Both the position numbers and the translations under genes were made by a program. Below are positions 33,230 through 40,348 of a DNA stretch of 55,189 bases, in pieces; the first letter of the stretch is position 1; each line of letters begins with the position of its first letter. Under the pieces are notes generated by a model that was given only the letters and a program-made list of their open reading frames with translations, did no database searches and was not told the DNA's origin. Source of the DNA: DATGEO01 sp035310015. Its GTDB lineage: Bacteria > Chloroflexota > Dormibacteria > Dormibacterales > Dormibacteraceae. The stretch is from NCBI GenBank assembly GCA_035310015.1, contig DATGEO010000171.1:1-55189 (forward strand), read 5' to 3'.

Positions 33230-34006
33230 TCAGCGACCTTCGAATGTCGCTTTGCGCTTTTCGCTGAACGCCTTGATGCCTTCGTCCGCGTCCTCGCTGA
33301 CGAAGACGCGGCCGATCGCCTCGCGCTCGAGCGCGAGGCCGAGGTCGATCGGCCCGCCATAACCGAGCGTGGCGGCAACCTTCGCGTGGCCGATGGCCAC
33401 GCTCGGGCCTTCGCCCAGCTTGGCCGCGTATTCGATGGCGCCGGCGCGGCACGAGGCCGCGTCAGGGAAGAGCCGATCGACGAGCCCTGCCTCCATGGCC
33501 TGCGCGGGCTGCAGGGTGGTCGCGTTGGCGATGAAGTCGATCGCCCTGGCCAGGCCGATGCGCCGCGGCAGGCGCTGCGTGCCGCCCGAACCTGGAAACA
33601 GGCCCAGGTTCACCTCCGGCAGGCCGATCTGATAAGAGCCTTCGGCGGCGAAGCGGAGATCGCAAGCCAGCGCGAGCTCGAAGCCGCCGCCGAGGCAGTG
33701 GCCGCTGATGGCCGCGATGAAGACCAGCGGCGAGCTCTCCATCTTTCGGAACGCTTCGTGGGCGAGAAGCGCGGTCATGAAACGCTGCCGCGCGGTGCCC
33801 GCAGCGAACTGGCCCACGTCAGCCCCGGCGGAGAAGAACTTCTCCGACGCGCTGGTCACGACGACGTTGCGCACGTCGCCGTCCGCGCGCGCGTCGTCGA
33901 TCGCACTCGCGAACTCGCGCAGGAACGCGTAGTCGTAGCTGTTCGCGGGCGGCCGGTCGAGCACGATGACCCCGACCCTGCCTTCCCTCTCGAGTCGTAC
34001 GCTCAC
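33230..34006 (-). CDS. enoyl-CoA hydratase (crotonase family)
   Basis: This 258-residue crotonase keeps both hydratase glutamates, in GHCLGGGFELALACD and LPEVNLGLFPGSGGTQRLPR. SAGADVGQF gives the oxyanion region, and it ends EGIKAFSEKRKATFEGR like the crotonase at 17508. The start chosen is GTG 34006, since a GATAAT -10 box ends 6 bases before it, indicating a leaderless message. It is divergent from an aldehyde dehydrogenase and shares a symmetric promoter with it. Confidence 0.87.
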   Translation of the reverse strand: MSVRLEREGRVGVIVLDRPPANSYDYAFLREFASAIDDARADGDVRNVVVTSASEKFFSAGADVGQFAAGTARQRFMTALLAHEAFRKMESSPLVFIAAISGHCLGGGFELALACDLRFAAEGSYQIGLPEVNLGLFPGSGGTQRLPRRIGLARAIDFIANATTLQPAQAMEAGLVDRLFPDAASCRAGAIEYAAKLGEGPSVAIGHAKVAATLGYGGPIDLGLALEREAIGRVFVSEDADEGIKAFSEKRKATFEGR

Positions 34007-34007
34007 T

Positions 34008-34019
34008 CGATAATTATCG
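34008..34019. promoter_or_regulatory. palindromic, bidirectional -10 element
   Basis: CGATAATTATCG is perfectly symmetric, so it provides GATAAT on both strands: 34013-34018 on the minus strand, 6 bases before the crotonase GTG, and 34009-34014 on the plus strand, 36 bases before the aldehyde dehydrogenase ATG. One site could fire both divergent genes. Confidence 0.55.
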
Positions 34020-34050
34020 GAGCAAGAGAGAATCAACAAGGGGTGACTGA

Positions 34051-35481
34051 ATGGCGACGATGATCATCGAAAGCGAGCGGACCAAGGCCGCGTCCGGCCA
34101 GACGTACGAGGTCCGCAACCCGGCGACCGGTGAGGTCGTCGACGAGGTGCCCGCGGGCGGTCCCGCGGACGTGGATCGCGCGGCGCAGGCCGCGGCCAAG
34201 GCCTTCGCCACGTGGTCGAAGATGCCGCACAACAAGCGGGCCGAGATCCTCCACAAGGCTGCGCATCACATGCTCGGCAAGGTCGAGGAGATCGCTCCCA
34301 TCCTGACCAAGGAGCAGGGCAAGACCCTACTCGAGTCGCGCATCGAGGCACAGCGCTTCGGCGAGAACATCGCGTGGTTCGCCGACCTGGCGGACAAGAT
34401 CCACGGCGAGCACGTCGCGCTGCCCGACACCACGACCTACGGACTGGTCGTGCGCCGGCCGATCGGAGTGTGCGGCGCCATCGTGCCGTGGAACTTCCCG
34501 CTGACGCTCGCGGCCAACAAGGTCGCGCCCGCGATCGCCGCGGGCAACACAGTCGTGCTCAAGCCCGCGAGCACGACACCCCTCGCGACCCTCGCGTGCA
34601 TCGAGGCGCTCATCGAAGGCGGCCTTCCCGAGGGCGTGGTCAACGTCGTGCTCGGGCAGGCGACGGGTGACGCGATCGTCGCCCATCCGCTCATCCGCAA
34701 GATCGCCCTCACCGGTTCGACGCCGACCGGGCGCAAGGTCATGGCCCGCGCGGCGGAACAGCTGAAGAAGGTGACGCTCGAGCTGGGTGGCAGCGACCCC
34801 TGCATCGTGCTCGACGACGCCGACCTCGACGCGGCGGCGCGCGCGATCTCGGTCGGCCGGTTCTTCAACTGTGGCCAGGCGTGCCTGGCGGTGAAGCGGC
34901 TCTACGTCCAGGAGGGCGCGTACGACGCGCTGATGGAGAAGCTGGTCGCCCGTGCGTCCAAGCTCAAGCCGGGCAACGGTCTCGACAAGGACAGCCGGAT
35001 GGGGCCGATGCACACCGAGACGCAGCGCGCGGAGGTGGAGGCGCAGGTCAAGGACGCGATCGACAAGGGGGCGAAGGCCGTCTATGGCGGCGGCCGGCCC
35101 AAGGGTGACGCCTACGAGAAGGGCTGGTTCATCGAGCCGACGATCCTAGAGAACGTTCCGGAGGGTGCCCGGATGTGGACCGAGGAAGTGTTCGGTCCCG
35201 CCCTGCCGGTGAGGAAGATCAAAGACCTCGACGAAGGCCTGCGGCTGGCCAACGATTCGCAGTACGGGCTCGGCTCGTCGATCTGGACCGCCAGCATGGC
35301 CGCCGCGCGCCGCGCCGTGGACGAGATCGATGCGGGCTACACATGGGTCAACGCCCTGCAGATCGCGCACGACGAGCTGCCGTTCGGAGGCACCAAGCAG
35401 TCCGGCTTCGGCAAGGAGCACGGCGTGGAGGCCTACCGGCACTACACGGAAGAGAAGTCGGTGGTGTACGGCGGGGTGTAG
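34051..35481 (+). CDS. NAD(P)-dependent aldehyde dehydrogenase (succinate-semialdehyde-dehydrogenase-like)
   Basis: This 476-residue ALDH has PIGVCGAIVPWNFPLT, the cofactor loop LTGSTPTGRKV, the catalytic Glu in TLELGGSDPCIVLDDADLD, the catalytic Cys in FFNCGQACLAVKRL (GQAC), and EEVFGPALPV. The GGSDP form is common in succinate-semialdehyde dehydrogenases, but substrate assignment is tentative. AAGGGG lies upstream of the ATG. An R1 element and a strong two-way terminator follow. Confidence 0.9.
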   Translation: MATMIIESERTKAASGQTYEVRNPATGEVVDEVPAGGPADVDRAAQAAAKAFATWSKMPHNKRAEILHKAAHHMLGKVEEIAPILTKEQGKTLLESRIEAQRFGENIAWFADLADKIHGEHVALPDTTTYGLVVRRPIGVCGAIVPWNFPLTLAANKVAPAIAAGNTVVLKPASTTPLATLACIEALIEGGLPEGVVNVVLGQATGDAIVAHPLIRKIALTGSTPTGRKVMARAAEQLKKVTLELGGSDPCIVLDDADLDAAARAISVGRFFNCGQACLAVKRLYVQEGAYDALMEKLVARASKLKPGNGLDKDSRMGPMHTETQRAEVEAQVKDAIDKGAKAVYGGGRPKGDAYEKGWFIEPTILENVPEGARMWTEEVFGPALPVRKIKDLDEGLRLANDSQYGLGSSIWTASMAAARRAVDEIDAGYTWVNALQIAHDELPFGGTKQSGFGKEHGVEAYRHYTEEKSVVYGGV

Positions 35482-35493
35482 CCACAGCCCAGA

Positions 35494-35547
35494 GCGCACG
35501 TTTGCGCACAAAAATCGCGACAAGCGAGCCGAACAACCCGCGTTTGC
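35494..35547. repeat. R1 intergenic element, copy 3 (inverted, 32-nt period)
   Basis: The units GCACGTTTGCGCACAAAAAT and CCGCGTTTGCACACAAAAAG are R1 cores read from the other strand (TTTTTGTGCGCAAACG). Their aligned positions 35500 and 35532 are 32 bases apart, shorter than the 41 of the other copies. It starts 12 bases after the aldehyde dehydrogenase stop. Confidence 0.8.
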
Positions 35548-35560
35548 ACACAAAAAGAAA

Positions 35561-35592
35561 GGCCCTCCCGCGGTGGGAGGGCCTTGCGTTTT
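35561..35592. terminator. bidirectional terminator between aldehyde dehydrogenase and DksA-like genes
   Basis: A 9-bp perfect stem, GGCCCTCCC/GGGAGGGCC around GCGGT, has T-rich sequence to the right (TTGCGTTTTC) and A-rich sequence to the left (CAAAAAGAAA), so it can end transcripts from both convergent genes. Confidence 0.85.
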
Positions 35593-35599
35593 CTGGCGG

Positions 35600-35989
35600 T
35601 TACGCGGTCCGGCCGTTGAGCCGGTCCCAGCGACCCTGGCACTCGACGCAGCGAGTGGCCGCCGGCTGGTACTTCAGCCGCTCGGTGGGGATGCGGTGAC
35701 CGCAATCCTCGCAGAGGCCGTACGCACCTTCCTTCACGCGCTCGAGCGCGCGCTCCACCTGCGCCCGGTTCTCGTCGAGCAGGTGGACGAGGATGTCGGT
35801 GGTCTCCCGGTCCGAAAGGGCCTGGGCGAGGTCGACGTCCTCAGGAATCGAGGCGATGACTCCGCCGACGCTGTCCGCCAGCGGCTTGTGTCCGTCCTCG
35901 CCGAAGTGCAGCACCAGATGGTCCAGCTGTCTCTTGCTGGCCTCCAGCTTTGCCCCCGGCTCGTCGTCAGGTCTCTTGCGTGATCCCAT
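35600..35989 (-). CDS. DksA/TraR-type zinc-finger protein
   Basis: This 129-residue protein has an N-terminal helical half with acidic tip residues, then the C4 zinc finger in CEDCGHRIPTERLKYQPAAT followed by RCVEC, the DksA/TraR signature. Such proteins enter the RNA polymerase secondary channel or act in stress response. The length is close to RbpA-independent DksA-like proteins of Gram-positive-type bacteria. It is convergent with the aldehyde dehydrogenase and divergent from a lipoprotein gene. Confidence 0.85.
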   Translation of the reverse strand: MGSRKRPDDEPGAKLEASKRQLDHLVLHFGEDGHKPLADSVGGVIASIPEDVDLAQALSDRETTDILVHLLDENRAQVERALERVKEGAYGLCEDCGHRIPTERLKYQPAATRCVECQGRWDRLNGRTA

Positions 35990-36086
35990 GGAAATTCCCC
36001 CCTTTGCCGTTAATACCGCGCGAGGCTACGTTGCGATTCTTGGAGACAGAACGTCCGCCCCTACCGGCATACTCGGGTCCGACAAA

Positions 36087-36704
36087 ATGACCCCGCGGTT
36101 GCGATTCATCGCGATTTTCCCCCTGCTTGCCGTTCTCGCAGCCTGTCAGGTCGGGCCGCAACAGCCCCGACCGGCCCCTAGTGTCAGACAGATCGGGTCA
36201 GATCTCAAGTGCCAATCTGGCGACCACGGCTACGAGGACCAGGTGGGTTGGGGCTTCTGCTACCCGGGCACGTGGCAGTACACGCTGAGGAGCCAGTCGA
36301 ACCAGGTTCCGATCCCCGAGCTCGACCTGATCTTCGACATCACGAACGTCCCGAGCGTGAACGGCAGCCCGCTTCCGGCGTGCCCGTCGGGCGAGCCTTC
36401 GCCGGCTCCTGGCGCCACGCCGAGGTGCGACGCCCATGCCGGCGAGTTCGGGGTCATGATCGTGTCGACCTACTCGCGCGGCGGCGCGCCCAACCTGGCG
36501 GCCTGGGTGCAGGCGAACATGAACCCGGTTCCCGACCTCCAGCCGACCGACTGGGGGAACGCCGTCGAAGCGGCTCAGCTGCCCGACGGGCGGCGCATCG
36601 CGCTGACCCCGCAGCAGGTGGTCATCCTGGCCCTGCACCCGGGCAACCTCGACCTGGAAAGCGCGATCTCCGCACGCCTCGACACCTGGAAGTTCATCGT
36701 CTGA
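36087..36704 (+). CDS. putative lipoprotein of unknown function
   Basis: This 205-residue protein starts with a lipoprotein signal (LRFIAIFPLLAVLAAC, Cys about residue 18). The mature part has three further cysteines in the first half, a QVGWGFCYPGTWQYTL strand and a Pro-rich loop (CPSGEPSPAPGATPRC), resembling a compact extracellular beta domain. No family is recognised. It is convergent with the SCP2 gene, with a degenerate R3 repeat between them. Confidence 0.7.
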   Translation: MTPRLRFIAIFPLLAVLAACQVGPQQPRPAPSVRQIGSDLKCQSGDHGYEDQVGWGFCYPGTWQYTLRSQSNQVPIPELDLIFDITNVPSVNGSPLPACPSGEPSPAPGATPRCDAHAGEFGVMIVSTYSRGGAPNLAAWVQANMNPVPDLQPTDWGNAVEAAQLPDGRRIALTPQQVVILALHPGNLDLESAISARLDTWKFIV

Positions 36705-36714
36705 AACCGAGCCG

Positions 36715-36753
36715 CCTCCCTCCCGCAGCGGAAGGGAGACGGAGGGTGAGAGG
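36715..36753. repeat. R3 REP-like palindrome, degenerate copy 4
   Basis: CCTCCCTCCCGC, then AGCGGAAGGGAG, then ACGGAGGGTGAGAGG: the R3 layout with several mismatches in the stem. It lies between two convergent gene ends and could help terminate both. Confidence 0.6.
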
Positions 36754-36764
36754 ACTTCGGGTCG

Positions 36765-37106
36765 CTAGCTCGGGCGGCGGAACAGGCTCGCCATCTTCAT
36801 CGCGAGCCCCATGTCGCCTTTGATCTTGAGCTTGCCCTGCATGAAGGCGGCCGTGCCGTCGAGCTGGCCCAGCGAGATCTTCACGTAGTCGGCGGCATCG
36901 GCGAGGAGCGTCAGCTGCGCGGGCTCGGGTGCGTCGCCCTGCCCGGACTCGGCCTTGCCGTCGTGAATCCTGACCCACCACTTGCCGCCCTGCTCGCCGG
37001 AGAGGTCGAACTGGATCATGGCCTTGGTGGTGCCGGCCTTTTCGGCCACCAGCGCATTGGGCATCTGGTCGAAGATCTCTTGAGGGGACACCTGAACGTC
37101 GGACAT
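36765..37106 (-). CDS. SCP2 sterol-carrier-type domain protein
   Basis: This 113-residue single-domain protein has EIFDQMPNALVAEKAGTTKA, a central beta sheet (IQFDLSGEQGGKWWVRI) and LGQLDGTAAFMQGKLKIKGD, which is the SCP2 hallmark (F-x-x-G-K-L-K-x-x-G-D). It presents fatty acyl or other lipidic CoA esters to enzymes in the cytoplasm. The ribosome-binding site AGGAGG stands 4-5 bases before the ATG. It fits the acyl-CoA theme of the region. Confidence 0.88.
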   Translation of the reverse strand: MSDVQVSPQEIFDQMPNALVAEKAGTTKAMIQFDLSGEQGGKWWVRIHDGKAESGQGDAPEPAQLTLLADAADYVKISLGQLDGTAAFMQGKLKIKGDMGLAMKMASLFRRPS

Positions 37107-37180
37107 CGGTTCCTCCTACGTGGCGTGGCCCGCAGCTTGCGAGCCGGGCCCTAAGCACCCATCTTAGTGAGACCGCGAGA

Positions 37181-38173
37181 ATGCGGTTTGTGCAGCCGGG
37201 CGTGAGCGAGCTGACGGAGATGGCGGAAGGCGTCTTCGAGCTGCGCCTGCCGATTCCCTTCGAGGACGGTCTCGTCAACGTCTTCCTCTTCGTCGATGGA
37301 GGCGACGTCGACCTGCTCGACTGCGGCATGAACTCTGCCGACTCGCTGGAGGCGATCCACTCTGCGCTGGCGGAGCTTGGCGGAAAGCGGCTGCGCAAGC
37401 TCGTGGTCACTCACATCCATCCCGATCACTACGGCGCGGCCGGCGTGCTCGCGGGTCCGGGCAAGGCGGACCTCTACCTGCACCGGCTGGAGGTGCCGCT
37501 GGTGCATCCGCGTTACGTCGAGCTCGAGCAGCTGGTCATCGAGGTGCGCCGCTACCTGCTCGTCAACGGTGTGCCGCCCGAGGAGGCGGAGGTGCTGAGC
37601 AACTCGCAGCGCGCGCTCAGCCAGGTCGTGGCGCCCGCTGAGCCGGCGGTGCAGCTCGACGGCGCGGAGACGCTGCGCCTCGGTCCCCTGGCTCTGCGCG
37701 TCGAGTGGACTCCGGGCCACTCGCCCGGTCACATCTGCCTCTACTCGCACGCGAGCGGGCTTCTGTTCGCCGGCGACCACATGCTGCCCGAGCTCTCGCC
37801 GAACATCGGCCTGCACCCGCAAAGCACGCCGGACCCGCTGCACGAGTACCTCGACGGGTTGAAGCGGATGGCCGCTTACCGGCCGCGCTTGATCCTGCCC
37901 AGCCATGGGCGGCCGTTCAGCGACGCGGAAGGCCGTGTCGAGATCCTGGTCGCGCACCACCGGCGGCGGATGGAGCGCGTCACGGCGATCGTCGGCGACG
38001 GCGAGCTCACGGCCTGGGACGTGGCGCTGCAGCTCTGGGGGCCGCGCCAGAACCTGTACGAGAAGCGGCTGGCTCTCCAGGAGGGCCTGGCGCACCTCCA
38101 GGCGCTGGCGGTGGACGGCGTGCTGGAAAAGCTCGCGGAGCCGGGTTCGGTGAGGTGGCGGCGGGCTCCTTAA
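37181..38173 (+). CDS. metallo-beta-lactamase-fold hydrolase with C-terminal winged helix
   Basis: This 330-residue hydrolase has the metal motif THIHPDHYG (H-x-H-x-D-H, about residues 77-85), later ligands in TPGHSPGHICLY and FAGDHMLP, and LPSHGRP. The C-terminal ~80 residues form a helical/winged segment as in the LACTB2/glyoxalase II-like group. Two metal ions would activate water to cleave a thioester, phosphoester or ester. The substrate is unknown; the acyl-CoA setting makes a thioester plausible. Confidence 0.85.
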   Translation: MRFVQPGVSELTEMAEGVFELRLPIPFEDGLVNVFLFVDGGDVDLLDCGMNSADSLEAIHSALAELGGKRLRKLVVTHIHPDHYGAAGVLAGPGKADLYLHRLEVPLVHPRYVELEQLVIEVRRYLLVNGVPPEEAEVLSNSQRALSQVVAPAEPAVQLDGAETLRLGPLALRVEWTPGHSPGHICLYSHASGLLFAGDHMLPELSPNIGLHPQSTPDPLHEYLDGLKRMAAYRPRLILPSHGRPFSDAEGRVEILVAHHRRRMERVTAIVGDGELTAWDVALQLWGPRQNLYEKRLALQEGLAHLQALAVDGVLEKLAEPGSVRWRRAP

Positions 38174-38220
38174 CAACCAGGGTTGTCTCCCCAGACGCCG
38201 GGGCTTAAGTTCATCCCCGG
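38173..38220 (+). other. hairpins after the metallohydrolase gene
   Basis: ACAACC/GGTTGT (38173-38186) overlaps the stop codon region and CCGGGG/CCCCGG (38198-38220) follows. No T run is present. The rest of the gap to 38301 is G-rich and shows nothing else. Confidence 0.4.
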
Positions 38221-38301
38221 TGCGCAGGTTCGGCGGGGGCGGGACGACAGCACCGGGGGTGGGGGGCGGGCCCGAGCGGAGGCTCAGCTCCGAGAGGTCG
38301 C

Positions 38302-39195
38302 CTAGCGCTCCCGCGACGACGACATGGCGGTTTTGATGCCCAGGGGCATGATCTCGGCGGGATAGCAGCCGACGCCCACCACGCCCGGCCCCGCGTGCGC
38401 GCCGACGACCGGGCCGAGCGGCTGGATCATGAGCGTCTCCGCGATCGGCTCCAGCTCGCGGCCCACCCGCTCGGCGTCGGCGTCCGCTCCCGCGTGGCCG
38501 ACGATCGCGCAGATCCCACCGCCCTGGTCGACCGCGCGTGCCAGGTCGACCACGCGGCTCAGCGCCCGCTCGAACGTCCGCACGCGCTCCAGCGGCGTCA
38601 CCAGGCCGTCGCGGATGCACAGCACGGGCTTCACCTGCAGCACCGACCCCAGCAGCGCGCTCGCGCGGCCGATGCGGCCGCCCCGGCGCAGGAACTCCAG
38701 GGTGGCGACCGAGAAGTACGTGTGCACCGAGGTGCGCATCGACTCGACCCTGTCGACGATGGTCTCGGCGTCCGCGCCGCGGCTGGAGAGGGTGACCGCC
38801 GCGAGCGTCACGAGTCCCAGAGACATCGACACCACGTGGGAGTCGATGACGTGCACGCGCGAGGGGTCGGTCATCTCCGCGCCCTGCTTCGCCGAGTCGA
38901 AGGTGCCGCTCAGCTTCTCGGAGATGTGGATGGAGACCACCGCGTCGTGATCCGCCAGCAGCCTGGAGTAGACCTGGGCGAATTGACCGGGAGACGGCTG
39001 CGACGTGGTTGGATGCGTCGTCGCGCCGGGCAGTCGCCGGTAGAACTCCGAAGGCGTGATGTCGACTCCGTCGAGCAGCGCCTGGCCGTCGAAGTTGAGA
39101 GTCAGCGGGACGATCGTGATCGAGCGCGAGGAGGCGAGCGCCGACGGCAGGTCGCAGGTCGAGTCCGAGACGATCGCGACCTGCGCCCCGCTCAC
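38302..39195 (-). CDS. DegV-family fatty-acid-binding protein
   Basis: This 297-residue protein begins VAIVSDSTCDLPSALASSRS, then has PLTLNFDGQALLDGVDITPS and TTSQPSPGQFAQVYSRLL. These are DegV hallmarks: the Ser/Thr pairs hold a fatty-acid carboxylate for presentation to fatty-acid kinase. The C-terminal HAGPGVVGVGCYP is also typical. The ATG overlaps the stop of the MgtC-like gene (ATGA), so the two are co-translated. Confidence 0.93.
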   Translation of the reverse strand: MSGAQVAIVSDSTCDLPSALASSRSITIVPLTLNFDGQALLDGVDITPSEFYRRLPGATTHPTTSQPSPGQFAQVYSRLLADHDAVVSIHISEKLSGTFDSAKQGAEMTDPSRVHVIDSHVVSMSLGLVTLAAVTLSSRGADAETIVDRVESMRTSVHTYFSVATLEFLRRGGRIGRASALLGSVLQVKPVLCIRDGLVTPLERVRTFERALSRVVDLARAVDQGGGICAIVGHAGADADAERVGRELEPIAETLMIQPLGPVVGAHAGPGVVGVGCYPAEIMPLGIKTAMSSSRER

Positions 39196-39638
39196 TGGTT
39201 GGGCAGTTCGTCCGGCCGCTGGTCCGTCTCACGGCGGCGGTGCCGGTTCCTGAAGAAGCGGTTCTCGAGCGGGCGGATGGCGATGAGAGTGATCATCACG
39301 ACGGCAGCGGTGAAGATCGCGATCGAGTAGTAGCCGAAGCCGACCGCCATGCCCAGCGATGCCACGACCCAGATCGAGGCTGCGGTCGTGAGGCCGCGGA
39401 CGTACTCGCCCTGGCGCAGAATGGAGCCGGCGCCGAGAAAGCCCACACCGGTCACGATCTGCGCGGCGACGCGGGTGGGGTCGACCGCCTTGCCGAAGAC
39501 CGGCTCGAAGCCCAAGGCGGTGAACATGCACGAGCCGACGCCGATGAGCGCCATGGTGCGCATGCCCGCCGGGTGCCCGTGATACTCGCGCTCTGTTCCA
39601 AGTGCAAGGCCAAGCGCGAGCGCAATGAGTATGCGTAT
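39192..39638 (-). CDS. MgtC/SapB-family membrane protein, start codon non-canonical or lost
   Basis: The frame encodes ILIALALGLALGTEREYHG then HPAGMRTMALIGVGSCMF, GVGFLGAGSIL and GLTTAASIWVVASLGMAVG, the full MgtC/SapB pattern. The first ATG (39563) lies inside the conserved A-G-M-R-T motif and would remove helix 1 and the E-R-E motif. Upstream to the preceding gene's stop (39680-39682) the frame has no ATG, GTG or TTG, only ATA (39638, 39632) and ATT (39626). The boundary given uses ATA 39638. MgtC-like proteins modulate ATP synthase or Mg homeostasis in some bacteria. Confidence 0.75.
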   Translation of the reverse strand: MRILIALALGLALGTEREYHGHPAGMRTMALIGVGSCMFTALGFEPVFGKAVDPTRVAAQIVTGVGFLGAGSILRQGEYVRGLTTAASIWVVASLGMAVGFGYYSIAIFTAAVVMITLIAIRPLENRFFRNRHRRRETDQRPDELPNQ

Positions 39639-39679
39639 GCCGAGATCGACGTCGCCAGTTAGCGGCGTGTTACGTGCGC

Positions 39680-40255
39680 CTAGCCGCGGCCGCGTCGGCC
39701 GCCGGGCTCGTCTTTGGTGCCGGGCTCGTCGGGGAGCTCGGGGAGGTCGAGGCTGTTCACGAAGTCACGGAACACCGCGAGCCGCTCGTCGTCGACCTGG
39801 ATCTCGCCCTTTTCCTTCTCGTCCGCGTCCTCGACGTCGGGGATGATGCCGGCCGAGTCCATGACCTCTTCGGCCACGAAGATGGGGCACTCCGCGCGCA
39901 CCGCCAGCGCGATCGCATCCGAGGGCCGGGCGTCGAAGTCCAGGTCGCGCCCGTCCTGCTTGACGTACAGCCGGGCGTAGAAGACCTGGTCCGCGAGCCG
40001 GGTCACCACGATCCGCTTGATGCTGACGCCGAGGTCGCCGAACGCGTTGGCCATGAGGTCATGCGTCAGCGGCCGCCCCACCGAGTTGCCCGAGATCTTG
40101 GCCGCGATCGCCTGGGCCTCGAACGACCCGATCCAGATCGGAAGGTAGCGGTCGGCCTCCTTCTCTTTGAGGATGACCAGGTGCTGCGCCGTCGGCATGT
40201 GGATGCGAATGCTGTCGACGGATACCTCGATGAGGTTCTTCATCCTCAAGGCCAT
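39680..40255 (-). CDS. bifunctional nuclease domain (DUF151) protein
   Basis: This 191-residue protein has LPIWIGSFEAQAIAAKISGN, RPLTHDLMANAF and DARPSDAIALAVRAECPIFV, the DUF151/BFN signature; the C-terminal tail is acidic, then basic and Gly/Arg-rich. Plant and bacterial relatives show RNase/DNase activity. The start may be ATG 40243 rather than 40255, because a TAGAAT -10-like box overlaps the first ATG. It is followed by the MgtC-like and DegV genes on the same strand. Confidence 0.88.
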   Translation of the reverse strand: MALRMKNLIEVSVDSIRIHMPTAQHLVILKEKEADRYLPIWIGSFEAQAIAAKISGNSVGRPLTHDLMANAFGDLGVSIKRIVVTRLADQVFYARLYVKQDGRDLDFDARPSDAIALAVRAECPIFVAEEVMDSAGIIPDVEDADEKEKGEIQVDDERLAVFRDFVNSLDLPELPDEPGTKDEPGGRRGRG

Positions 40256-40336
40256 TCTACCTATCGGTTCTGGGGATTCCCTCGTTCAAACGAGGCACCC
40301 CGACGACCTTTACAAAGGGCCCTCCACCGGCCTTCC

Positions 40337-40342
40337 TAGAAT
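40337..40342 (+). promoter_or_regulatory. -10-like box of polA
   Basis: TAGAAT ends 6 bases before the GTG of polA, so the mRNA probably begins at the start codon. No Shine-Dalgarno sequence is present; the -35 region is not obvious. Confidence 0.45.
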
Positions 40343-40348
40343 TCGGAC

